Program-made: the position numbers and the translations under genes
Source: Paraburkholderia sp.
GTDB taxonomy: Bacteria; Pseudomonadota; Gammaproteobacteria; Burkholderiales; Burkholderiaceae
Assembly (NCBI RefSeq): GCF_024281035.1
Contig: NZ_JAMXLH010000021.1
Span: 1-64,000 of the forward strand
Direction of reading: 5' to 3'
Length of the DNA: 64,000 bases
Notes under the pieces: model-generated
Told to the model about the DNA's origin: nothing
Databases searched by the model: none
The model's input: only the letters and a program-made list of their open reading frames with translations
Shown here: in pieces, positions 55,592 through 64,000 of the stretch
How positions within the stretch are numbered: position 1 is the first letter of the stretch
Layout of the letters: the number at the start of each line of letters is the position of its first letter

Positions 55592-58294
55592 ATGTCCGAT
55601 ACCGCCACGCCCAACGTGATCCGCCGCGCCGACTACGCCCCTCCTGCCTTTCTGATCGACACCGTCGATCTCGAGTTCGACCTCGTCCCCGACCGCACGA
55701 TCGTCAAGAACACGATGCGCGTGCGCCGCAATCCCGCCGCTGTACACACCACCGCGAGCACCGCCGATCTCGAACTGATGGGCGAGCAACTGGAATTCGT
55801 GAGCGCGGCGATCGACGGGAAGCCGTACGCGCGCGCGCGCGCCCACGAGCACGGACTCACGCTCGAGAATGTGCCCGATGCATTCGAACTCGTGCTCACG
55901 GGCGCCTGTGCCCCGGCCGACAACACGACGCTGTCGGGCCTCTATGTATCGAGCGGCAACTTCTTCACGCAGTGCGAGGCCGAGGGCTTTCGCCGCATTA
56001 CCTGGTTTCTCGACCGCCCCGACGTGATGGCGACCTACACGGTCACGCTGCGCGCCGACAAGACCGCGTATCCGGTGCTGCTCTCGAACGGCAACCTGAT
56101 CGCCGAAGGCACCCTGCCCGATGGCCGTCACTATGCGAAGTGGGAAGACCCGTTCCGCAAGCCGAGCTATCTGTTCGCACTGGTCGCGGGCAAGCTCGTC
56201 GCGCTCGAAGAGCGCATCAAAAGCGGCTCGGGCAAGGAAAAACTGCTGCAGGTCTGGGTAGAACCGCAAGACCTCGACAAGACGCGCCACGCGATGGATT
56301 CGCTGATCCACTCGATCCGCTGGGACGAAAAGCGCTTCGGGCTCGAACTCGATCTCGACCGCTTCATGATCGTCGCGGTCAGCGACTTCAATATGGGCGC
56401 GATGGAGAACAAAGGGCTCAACATCTTCAACACGAAGTACGTGCTGGCCAATCCCGAAACGGCCACCGACACCGACTTCGCCAACATCGAAGCCGTGGTC
56501 GGCCATGAGTACTTCCACAACTGGACCGGCAACCGCGTGACCTGCCGCGACTGGTTCCAGCTGAGCCTCAAGGAAGGGCTCACGGTGTTTCGCGACCAGG
56601 AGTTCTCGGCGGCGATGTCGGGCGGCGACGAAAACGGCGCCGCGCGCGCGACCAAACGCATCGAAGACGTGCGCGTGCTGCGCCAGGTGCAGTTCGCGGA
56701 GGATGCGGGCCCGATGGCGCATCCGGTGCGTCCCGAGAGCTACGTCGAAATCAACAACTTCTACACGATGACCGTCTACGAGAAAGGCGCGGAAGTCGTG
56801 CGGATGTATCAGACGCTCTTTGGCCGCGACGGCTTTCGCAAGGGCATGGACCTGTACTTCCAGCGCCACGACGGCCAGGCCGTCGCCTGCGACGACTTTC
56901 GCGCGGCCATGGCCGACGCCAACGGCCGCGACCTCGCGCAATACGAGCGCTGGTACAGCCAGGCGGGCACGCCGCGCGTGACGGTCACGACGCACTACGA
57001 CGAAGCGCACAGGCGCTACAGCGTGACGCTCGCGCAGGATTACGCCAACGGTTCGCCCGCCGCACGCGAAACGCAGAAGGGACCGTTGCTGATTCCGTTC
57101 GCGATCGGCCTGATCGGGCCGGACGGCGCGGACCTGCCGCTGCGTCTCGAAGAGGAAAGCGCCGTGAGCGGCACGACGCGCGTGCTCGAATTCACCGAGG
57201 CGCAGCAAACCTTCACGTTCGTCGACGTACCCGTGAAGCCGCTGCCTTCGTTACTGCGCAATTTCTCGGCGCCCGTGATCGTCGAGTACGACTACAGCAG
57301 CACTGAACTGGCATTCCTGCTCGCCCACGACAGCGATCCGTTCAACCGCTGGGAAGCGGGACAGCGCCTCGCAACGCGCGAACTGCTCGCACTCGCGGCG
57401 CGCGCGGCTCGCTCGGAACCGCTCGAAGTCGACAACGCGCTCGTCGACGCCTTCCGCCGCGTGCTCAACGACGAAACGCTGTCGCCGTCGTTTCGCGAAC
57501 TCGCGCTGATGCTGCCGTCGGAAACCTATCTCGCCGAGCAGATGGCCGAATCGAATCCGGCCGCCGTGCACGCCGCGCGCCTGTTCGTGCGCAAGCGCCT
57601 CGGCGCGGCGCTCAAGGCCGACTGGCTCGCGAGCTACGACAAGCACCTCACGCCGGGCGCCTACGAACCGACGCCCGAGGCCGCGAGCCGCCGCGCGCTC
57701 AAGAATCTCGCACTGTCGTATCTTGCGGAACTGGACGACCCGGCCGATGCCGTACGCCTCGCCACCGCGCAATACGATGCTGCCGACAACATGACCGATC
57801 GCGCGGCGGCGCTCCAGGCGCTGCTGAACGCGGCGGCGGGCACGGGCCGCGACGTCGCTCGGCACGCACTGGAAGACTTCTACGTGCGCTTCGAGCGCGA
57901 GCCGCTTGTCATCGACAAATGGTTCGCCCTGCAGGCCGCGCAGCGCGGCAGCGCACAGCATCCGGTGATCGAAACCGTGCGCGCGCTGATGACGCATCCG
58001 GCGTTCAACCTGAAGAACCCGAACCGCGCACGCTCGCTGATCTTCAGTTTCTGCGCGGCGAACCCGGCGCAATTCCACGCCGCCGACGGCTCGGGCTACG
58101 CGTTCTGGGCGGAGCAGGTGCTGGCGCTCGACGCGTTCAACCCGCAGGTCGCGGCGCGTCTCGCACGCAATCTCGAACTGTGGCGCCGCTTCACGCCCGC
58201 TCTGCGCGAGCCGATGCGCGCGGCGCTGGAGAAAGTTGCGGCAGAAGCGAAGTCGCGCGACGTGCGCGAGATCGTCGAGAAGGCGCTCGCCTGA
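55592..58294 (+). CDS. pepN: Aminopeptidase N
   Basis: Zinc M1 aminopeptidase removing N-terminal residues in the cytoplasm. The 900 residues match the family (E. coli 870). Exopeptidase motif FNMGAMENKGLN (about 265-276), zinc motif VGHEYFHNWTGN with H-E-x-x-H at about 304-308, and the downstream SLKEGLTVFRDQEFS with the third zinc ligand Glu. The C-terminal helical domain is complete and a terminator follows. Confidence 0.96.
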   Translation: MSDTATPNVIRRADYAPPAFLIDTVDLEFDLVPDRTIVKNTMRVRRNPAAVHTTASTADLELMGEQLEFVSAAIDGKPYARARAHEHGLTLENVPDAFELVLTGACAPADNTTLSGLYVSSGNFFTQCEAEGFRRITWFLDRPDVMATYTVTLRADKTAYPVLLSNGNLIAEGTLPDGRHYAKWEDPFRKPSYLFALVAGKLVALEERIKSGSGKEKLLQVWVEPQDLDKTRHAMDSLIHSIRWDEKRFGLELDLDRFMIVAVSDFNMGAMENKGLNIFNTKYVLANPETATDTDFANIEAVVGHEYFHNWTGNRVTCRDWFQLSLKEGLTVFRDQEFSAAMSGGDENGAARATKRIEDVRVLRQVQFAEDAGPMAHPVRPESYVEINNFYTMTVYEKGAEVVRMYQTLFGRDGFRKGMDLYFQRHDGQAVACDDFRAAMADANGRDLAQYERWYSQAGTPRVTVTTHYDEAHRRYSVTLAQDYANGSPAARETQKGPLLIPFAIGLIGPDGADLPLRLEEESAVSGTTRVLEFTEAQQTFTFVDVPVKPLPSLLRNFSAPVIVEYDYSSTELAFLLAHDSDPFNRWEAGQRLATRELLALAARAARSEPLEVDNALVDAFRRVLNDETLSPSFRELALMLPSETYLAEQMAESNPAAVHAARLFVRKRLGAALKADWLASYDKHLTPGAYEPTPEAASRRALKNLALSYLAELDDPADAVRLATAQYDAADNMTDRAAALQALLNAAAGTGRDVARHALEDFYVRFEREPLVIDKWFALQAAQRGSAQHPVIETVRALMTHPAFNLKNPNRARSLIFSFCAANPAQFHAADGSGYAFWAEQVLALDAFNPQVAARLARNLELWRRFTPALREPMRAALEKVAAEAKSRDVREIVEKALA

Positions 58295-58324
58295 CGCGGC
58301 AGCACGTCTAAAGCCCTCCCCCGA

Positions 58325-58353
58325 AAGCTGGCCATGCAGGCCAGCTTTTTTAT
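58325..58353 (+). terminator. Rho-independent terminator after pepN
   Basis: Stem AAGCTGGCC / GGCCAGCTT with loop ATGCA and a run of T, about 30 bp after the stop. Confidence 0.92.
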
Positions 58354-58413
58354 TGCCAATATTGTTGGCATTTTTGTCGGGATTTTTTGCCGGATGATTT
58401 TTGCCGGAAACAA

Positions 58414-58452
58414 AAGAAAGGCCGCTGTCCCCCAAGGACAGCGGCCTTTCTT
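58414..58452. terminator. Second, bidirectional terminator
   Basis: Perfect 17-bp stem AAGAAAGGCCGCTGTCC / GGACAGCGGCCTTTCTT with a 5-base loop. It could stop transcripts from both sides. Confidence 0.88.
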
Positions 58453-58687
58453 GCGACGGGCGGAAAAATATTCGTCCGCTGCGACACGCGCCAGGCCAGT
58501 CGATGTTTCGCTCTGCCGGGGCTTGAGCGGCTCACGCCCTCGTCGGCATTTGCGCATCCACGACGCGTGCTTCGTCGCGAAGTTTTGATTCCCGGCGACG
58601 CTCGACTGCATCGAACCGTGCAGGCCGGTCGTATCAGGTCATATCAGGTCGTATTGAGTCGCGCCTGGTTGTCGTCCTCGATCGCGC

Positions 58688-58984
58688 TTATTTACCGGCG
58701 GGCGACGCGGTGGTCGGTGTCGCCAGCGTGTTGTTGACCCCGTAAGCGGGCGTGCCGGGCATCGAACTGCTGTTCATGCCCGTCTGCGAAACCGAGTTCG
58801 GCGCCCCGCCCATGCCGCTGTCCGTATTGGCAGCGCCTGGCGTGCCGTAGCCGCTCGTTGCATGGGGGGCGGCCGGCGAGACGGTGGTCGGGGTCGCCAG
58901 CGTGTTGTTGGCCTGAGCGTAAGCGCCGCCCGACAATGCGAGTGCTGCGGCGGCCGCGACTAACGTGCTGATTGCCTTATCCAT
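58688..58984 (-). CDS. Small exported protein with internal repeat
   Basis: 98-residue exported protein. ATG 58984 has an AAGGAGAT Shine-Dalgarno and starts a Sec signal peptide (MDKAISTLVAAAAALALSGG, cleavage near AYA-QA). The mature part is low complexity (Ser, Thr, Pro, Gly, Asn) and contains the same block twice, NNTLATPTTVSPA at its start and NNTLATPTTASPA at its end. No domain recognised. Possibly a surface or periplasmic structural protein; function unknown. Confidence 0.7.
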   Translation of the reverse strand: MDKAISTLVAAAAALALSGGAYAQANNTLATPTTVSPAAPHATSGYGTPGAANTDSGMGGAPNSVSQTGMNSSSMPGTPAYGVNNTLATPTTASPAGK

Positions 58985-59542
58985 AGCTCGTATCTCCTTG
59001 ATTGGGCTGAAATATCGACGCAGCCGATCGCCGCCTGCCTGACGATGCACTGAGCAGTCACCGTGGCCAGTGCACTCATCCGCACCAAGACGACGCACAT
59101 CGCAGGGATGCGCCATCTATACCAGGGAGATCCGCCGCCTAGTTCAGCCGCACCCATCGCGTGCGATTTCATCGCGGGCCAGATGCGGAAGACGCCGCAT
59201 GGCCGGAATCGACGCGAACGGGCTCATGCGGCCCGCACGCACAGTCGAATTGCACGAGATCGCGATGACTGGCGGCTACGGCGACATGACTGCTCAATAC
59301 CCAGGACGATGGAAAAATAAAGGGACCGATTTCCTGAAGCATTTCCTACAGTATAGGCCGCGCTATAAGTGTGCGCTGTCAGCGAACCAGAACGCCGACA
59401 ATCTGCACATCCGCCCCGGCCCGCCGTTGCCTCGTTTCCCGGAATTCCGCGCTGAACCTTATTTTTTCCGTCCGCCACTGTCAGGCCCGGCGGGGCCGAG
59501 CGGGTAGAATCGGGCTATTCCTTAGCGCATCCGGAGTTTTCC
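58985..59542. other. Gap upstream of fbp
   Basis: About 560 bp. Short open frames exist, but none has a Shine-Dalgarno or protein-like composition. It must contain the fbp promoter. CGGAG lies 8 bases before the fbp ATG. Confidence 0.4.
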
Positions 59543-60559
<1,017 letters not shown>

Positions 60560-60620
60560 AAAAGATGGGAGGAATACTTGCACATCTGCGAAATTCTTCC
60601 TATAATCTTCCTTCTCTGAT

Positions 60621-60696
60621 GCCGGAATAGCTCAGACGGTAGAGCAGCGCATTCGTAATGCGAAGGTCGGGGGTTCGATTCCTCTTTCCGGCACCA
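60621..60696 (+). tRNA. tRNA-Thr (anticodon CGT)
   Basis: Full cloverleaf: acceptor GCCGGAA / TTCCGGC, D-arm GCTCAGACGGTAGAGC, anticodon stem-loop GCGCATTCGTAATGCGA with CGT, T-arm GGGGGTTCGATTCCTCT, and encoded CCA. The acceptor end is the insertion site of island 2. Confidence 0.97.
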
Positions 60697-60729
60697 AAAG
60701 AATTTCCAAGCAGTTCCGAGATGTTCCTG

Positions 60730-60763
60730 AAACCCGCGACAGCCAAGGCTTCGCGGGTTTTTT
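60730..60763 (+). terminator. Hairpin/T-run after tRNA-Thr, shared with the ssrA island
   Basis: AACCCGCGA / TCGCGGGTT with inner AGCC-AA-GGCT pairing and six T residues. Nearly the same as 17719-17751. It both looks like an intrinsic terminator and belongs to the integrated element, since it lies after the tRNA CCA end. Confidence 0.85.
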
Positions 60764-60798
60764 GTTGTCTGTTGGTGTTTGTTATGTCGCGCCTAAAT

Positions 60799-60851
60799 CC
60801 GGGTAATCCGGGGGTAAGCTTGGGGGTATAGTAAAGCGGGGGGGGGGTACG
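60799..60851 (+). promoter_or_regulatory. Cluster of GGGGGTA repeats before integrase 2
   Basis: Copies CCGGGTAAT, CCGGGGGTAAG, TGGGGGTATAG and a run of ten G followed by TAC. The cluster sits between the shared hairpin and the integrase start, exactly as in island 1. Possible arm-type integrase sites. The G10 tract is prone to slippage and sequencing error. Confidence 0.55.
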
Positions 60852-60873
60852 CTCCCTGGGCGGGAGAAGCACC

Positions 60874-62148
60874 ATGGGCAAGTCTTCAGGCTTATCTGAC
60901 ATGCGCTGCCGGCAGGCTCGGCACGATCCGTCTGGCGGCAACAAGCTATTTGACGGCGGCGGACTGTATCTGGCGTTGATGCCAAGCGGTGCGAAGAAAT
61001 GGCGCCTCAAATACCGCTTCAATGGCAAGGAAAACCTGCTGACGTTTGGTGACTACCCTTCTGTCACGTTAGCGGAAGCACGCGAGCGGCGCGAACGAGC
61101 CAAACGGCTATTGACCGATGGCATCGACCCGGCCTTGCAGCGTGACATCGACCGCCAGACTGCATCACTGGCAGCCAATATGACGTTTCGGACACTTGCC
61201 GATGAATGGCTCAACATCAAGCGCCCTGGATGGAGTGCTGGTCACGACAAACGCGTTACCGCGATCCTCAAGAACGATCTTTATCCGCACATCGGTAAGC
61301 TGCCGATAACGGGAATAACCGGCCCCGCTATTCTCGCGACGATCCGGAAGATCGAAGCGCGGGGTGCCCATGAAATAGCCGTCAAGGCACTGGAAATTTG
61401 CAGCGGTACCTTCCGGCACGCATGCGCCTGCGGAGCAACCGACCGCGACGCTACCATCGGATTGCGTGCGGCGCTTGCGCCGCGCCCGCCAGTCAAACAT
61501 TACCCTCACGTCACGGAAACCGAGCTTCCGACCCTACTCGAACGTATTGACGGGTATTCGGGCAATCCAGAAACGAAGATCGCCCTCAAGCTCATCATCC
61601 TGACTTTCTTGCGCACGACTGAACTGCGCTGGGCACGATGGGATGAATTTGATCTTGAAGCCAAGGAGTGGCGTGTCCCCGCAGAGCGCATGAAGGGTAA
61701 CAAGGCGCAGAAAGCATCCGGCATTCCTCATATCGTGCCGCTGGCGGACCAGACACTGGAGTTGCTCGAAGAATTGCGGCAATTTACCGGGCGCTATCCA
61801 CTACTCTTCCCCGGCACGAAGAACCACTTTACCCAGGCTATATCAGCCGAAACGATTAACAAGGCGCTGAAAATTCTCGGCTTCGAAGGCAGGCAAACTG
61901 GACACGGCTTCCGGGACCTTGCTTCGACCATCATGAATGATCGAAGCGGCATAAATCCCGACGTTATAGAACGTCAGCTCGCACATACTATCGGCAGCCC
62001 TGTCCGACGTGCATACAACCATGCGCAGTACATGGCTGAACGTCATCGGCTTATGCAATGGTGGGCCGATTATATCGACCAGAAATCAAGCATCTCGACC
62101 ACCACGAGCGCACATCAGCACGCAGCAGAAACTGAATCTGCGCCCTGA
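60874..62148 (+). CDS. P4-type tyrosine integrase (intact)
   Basis: Site-specific recombinase of island 2, expected to act on the tRNA-Thr 3' end. Full length, 424 residues: N-terminal DUF4102 domain (KLFDGGGLYLALMPSGAKKW, GDYPSVTLAEARERRERA; 25-90), core-binding domain (105-200), and catalytic domain (215-400) with Arg in FLRTTELRWARWDEFDL, H-x-x-R in GHGFRDLASTIMN, His in RQLAHTIG and the nucleophile Tyr in RRAYNHAQY. It has the same orientation and spacing to its RNA gene as the broken integrase at ssrA. Confidence 0.94.
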   Translation: MGKSSGLSDMRCRQARHDPSGGNKLFDGGGLYLALMPSGAKKWRLKYRFNGKENLLTFGDYPSVTLAEARERRERAKRLLTDGIDPALQRDIDRQTASLAANMTFRTLADEWLNIKRPGWSAGHDKRVTAILKNDLYPHIGKLPITGITGPAILATIRKIEARGAHEIAVKALEICSGTFRHACACGATDRDATIGLRAALAPRPPVKHYPHVTETELPTLLERIDGYSGNPETKIALKLIILTFLRTTELRWARWDEFDLEAKEWRVPAERMKGNKAQKASGIPHIVPLADQTLELLEELRQFTGRYPLLFPGTKNHFTQAISAETINKALKILGFEGRQTGHGFRDLASTIMNDRSGINPDVIERQLAHTIGSPVRRAYNHAQYMAERHRLMQWWADYIDQKSSISTTTSAHQHAAETESAP

Positions 62149-62218
62149 GAAATCTGCGGTGCTGGTTTGTCCACCCAACTTCAAAGCATCGCGCGTCGCA
62201 CTTTCCGACGACTGGCCG

Positions 62219-62668
62219 CTAGAGATTTTCTGTATCCGGTCGGATAGGAAATCCCTGATAACCTCGGATTGCTCCGCCACCCTGCTGATCGAAGGCCTCC
62301 TTCGACAAGGCACTCCTCGCCGAGTCAACCCAGCCAGAATTTGAGCTTGATCGAGTGTTTGGCGAGTGCAAAGTCGTCGCCCCACCTTTTCTTTTAGCCG
62401 ATTTCCGGACCGTCGCGGCCTTCTTCGGACTGTACAGCGCGTACTTGACGGCCCCGATGCCAACATCGAGACCCTGACGCTTGGCTTCTTCGACGATCTC
62501 GTCCAACGAGTAACCCTTTTCCTGCGCCGCGCGTATCTTGGCCTTGATTTCCCTCATCCCGTTACTGATCGTGACACGCTGGTTGTCTCTCGGCTTTTCG
62601 GGGAGTGCATCAAGAGCCTGCGCAAAGACATCCCACTGAACCCGAGTATAGCTTTTCGAAACGGGCAT
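62219..62668 (-). CDS. Small accessory-region protein, possibly DNA-binding
   Basis: 149-residue protein I do not recognise with certainty. ATG 62668 has a GGAGG 6 bases upstream. Residues 1-90 are helical and charged: VQWDVFAQALDALPEKPRD, then a helix-turn-helix-like segment IRAAQEKGYSLDEIVEEAKR followed by QGLDVGIGAVKYALYS, resembling the small N-terminal modules of plasmid and conjugative-element proteins (for example TraK-type). A basic stretch RKSAKRKGG follows, and the last 50 residues are Ser/Gly-rich. The gene is convergent with the integrase, 70 bp away, and is A/T-richer than the core genes. Confidence 0.55.
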   Translation of the reverse strand: MPVSKSYTRVQWDVFAQALDALPEKPRDNQRVTISNGMREIKAKIRAAQEKGYSLDEIVEEAKRQGLDVGIGAVKYALYSPKKAATVRKSAKRKGGATTLHSPNTRSSSNSGWVDSARSALSKEAFDQQGGGAIRGYQGFPIRPDTENL

Positions 62669-63530
62669 GATGGCCTCCAAGCAATCAACATGAAGCCATC
62701 ATGCTAATCAGAAAAGGAGGCGTCAATACCCAGATATACGATCAATCCGATTATTTGGAAGCCGTAGGACAACGTAGGAATATGTCGGAAAGCGAAATTT
62801 TTTTCATCGATTGATCAAGACCTCAGACTCCGTTTCGTCACTCTTCAAACTCCCGATACTCCCCGGCAACATCAAGTCATTCCACCTACAAGAAATTCAC
62901 GGGCAACACATCGACGTGGATATCGAGCACACTGCACCGCTTGTAGCGCGTGCCCTCAGACTACTCTGCGCATCCGAACAAATTCCAGATGAATCGCCGG
63001 CAACCGAAGACAGTCAAGCTGGTTGACTCTACACCATCGTGGCCAAACTATGGCACGTGAACGTGCCCAGTTTGCTCGCGGAACGGATGAAACTTCCCGT
63101 CAATAGCGCGTCACCTCGGTGGAACAAGCTCACCGACTGGACGAACATGTGACGCAAACTCAGTCGGGCAATCTCGCTAACCACCGTAGGCAAGCACATT
63201 CCCAGTCTCAGACTTTAAGTGCCCAAAAACATCTAAAAACCAAGTACTGCAGGATAGGCAAGCGCCGGTTTTTGGCACCACGCACGAATTTGACGCGAGC
63301 GAGACTCCCGAACTCACAGCGTAGTGTTCGTTCGTAATTGGCGACTAGGCCGTCCAGGTTGATGCACGTAACACGGACAACGTATTCGGCAAAGAACTCG
63401 CCCGACTTCCCGAAGATGGACGAGAAGCGCTGCCTAGCCATGGCCTACCATGCCAGTGGCCAAAACAGAGCTCCACCCGCCGCGAGACGGTCCGCTGCAT
63501 ATTGATTTGCACGTGCGAATCCGCCGATGA
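62669..63530. other. A/T-rich stretch of island 2 without a clear gene
   Basis: About 860 bp with several short open frames. The best is 62811-63026 (71 codons, TTG start, protein-like composition, no Shine-Dalgarno). Two perfect small palindromes occur: GTCAA-GCTGG-TTGAC (63013-63027) and GGCACGT-GA-ACGTGCC (63052-63067). They may be operators or remnants. Confidence 0.4.
62811..63026 (+). CDS. Possible small ORF in island 2
   Basis: 71 codons from a TTG, containing QHIDVDIEHTAPLVARALRL and a Glu/Asp-rich end. The composition looks protein-like but there is no good ribosome binding site and no recognised family. It may be a fragment. Confidence 0.2.
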   Translation: MIKTSDSVSSLFKLPILPGNIKSFHLQEIHGQHIDVDIEHTAPLVARALRLLCASEQIPDESPATEDSQAG

Positions 63531-63992
63531 TCACTGCACACCTTCCGACAGCTTTGGTATGCGCAGCAATGCGGCATAGGCTGTCAACAGAGACTTACGT
63601 TCGTCATAGCTCTTTCCCATGCCGATCAACGCAGCATCACGTACCTGCAGGCGGCTCAGGACGCGTAGATCGGACGCGTTCAGGGCATCCCGGTAGAGTG
63701 GCCCGAACACGCCGGAGAAAGCCTGATTCACAAGGCGCGCTTCGTTCGCATAGTGATGCCCCCGTGTCACCTTACCTTCAGCTTCGCGGGTCAGTGCCAG
63801 CATTTCGGAAAGCAGCGCGTAGCTAGTCGCGGCGTCGCGACGTGCAGCAAGCCGATCCGGTGCGGTACGTGCCGACAGCTCGCGACGCATGGCGAGGAAC
63901 GAATCGACCAGACGGGATTGGCCGATGCGGGAATTGCGTCCACCGATAAACGGCATCGCTATCAGCGCACCACGCTCGTCCAGCTCGATCAT
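63531..63992 (-). CDS. Phage Rha-like regulatory protein, C-terminal part
   Basis: The frame is open to the window end (the codons before the ATG at 63992 are also open), so the true start probably lies outside. The visible 153 residues begin ELDERGALIAMPFIGG and RIGQSRLVDSFLAMRRELS, which resemble the end of the Rha/antirepressor N-terminal domain where a long helix follows the core. The rest is helical, with ASDLRVLSRLQVRDAALIG and KSYDERKSLLTAYAALL. Rha-type proteins are phage antirepressors that interfere with lysogeny. The match is by pattern only. It supports a phage-like origin for island 2. Confidence 0.4.
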   Translation of the reverse strand: MIELDERGALIAMPFIGGRNSRIGQSRLVDSFLAMRRELSARTAPDRLAARRDAATSYALLSEMLALTREAEGKVTRGHHYANEARLVNQAFSGVFGPLYRDALNASDLRVLSRLQVRDAALIGMGKSYDERKSLLTAYAALLRIPKLSEGVQ

Positions 63993-64000
63993 GCGCTGCT

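Larger units (their letters stand above)
58295..58687. other. Gap between pepN and the small exported protein
   Basis: About 390 bp with two terminators (listed). After them the sequence up to 58680 shows short TCGTATCAGGTC-type repeats near 58626-58660 but no gene. Confidence 0.45.

Noticed and set aside
59063..59507. Short plus-strand frames before fbp
   Set aside because: No Shine-Dalgarno and composition like non-coding sequence.
63119..63337. 72-codon plus-strand frame in island 2
   Set aside because: Gln/Arg-rich, no ribosome binding site, overlaps the other weak frame.
63208..63441. 77-codon minus-strand frame in island 2
   Set aside because: No clear Shine-Dalgarno and no recognised family; it may be a remnant but cannot be supported.

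Overview
This window is a stretch of a high-GC betaproteobacterial chromosome. It most resembles Burkholderiaceae of the Burkholderia/Paraburkholderia/Caballeronia group. The grounds are the gene order gyrA, serC, pheA, tyrA, aroA, cmk, rpsA, ihfB, lapA, lapB, ugd; the tmRNA tag ANDDTFALAA; wild-type Thr83 in GyrA; and strongly GC-biased third codon positions. Genus-level placement is an inference from recognition, not from a search.

Region 1 (1-17.7 kb) is core genome. On the minus strand it carries gyrA, a DUF2059 secreted protein, the serine/aromatic amino acid set serC-pheA-tyrA-aroA, then cmk, rpsA, ihfB, the envelope-control pair lapA-lapB, and ugd cut by the window edge. On the plus strand are an OmpA-like protein, ubiG, gph and the tmRNA gene ssrA.

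Region 2 (17.69-23.72 kb) is a small genomic island in the 3' end of ssrA. It starts with a P4-type tyrosine integrase broken by a frameshift. Its cargo is a cupin protein, an AraC-type regulator, two overlapping GNAT acetyltransferases and a divergent MocR-type regulator. It ends at a 22-bp copy of the ssrA 3' end (20/22 identical).

Region 3 (23.9-60.7 kb) is mostly metabolic core: an NAD-dependent molybdenum formate dehydrogenase operon (fdsGBA-fdsD) with a divergent ModE/FdsR-like regulator; a flavin monooxygenase; an ArsR-regulated cation diffusion facilitator; a TPR-glycosyltransferase protein; a citrate-type MHS transporter; a PuuD-like glutamine amidotransferase; a CPA2 antiporter; an amidase; dsbB; a purine catabolism run (xdhA-xdhB-xdhC, an adenine/adenosine deaminase, guanine deaminase) that would funnel purines to urate; a cysteine hydrolase; a yybP-ykoY manganese riboswitch ahead of a GDT1-type Mn exporter; a DUF4136 lipoprotein; pepN; and fbp.

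Region 4 (60.62-64.0 kb) begins a second island in the 3' end of a tRNA-Thr(CGT). It has an intact P4-type integrase, an unrecognised small accessory protein and a partial phage Rha-like gene, and it runs off the window. The two islands share a near-identical hairpin/T-run just after the RNA gene and clusters of GGGGGTA(C) repeats before the integrase. The same repeats recur at the far end of island 1, so they look like integrase arm-binding sites. I did not find a clearly new multi-gene defence or metabolic system. The most informative accessory signals are the shared integration-module architecture and the unexplored cargo.
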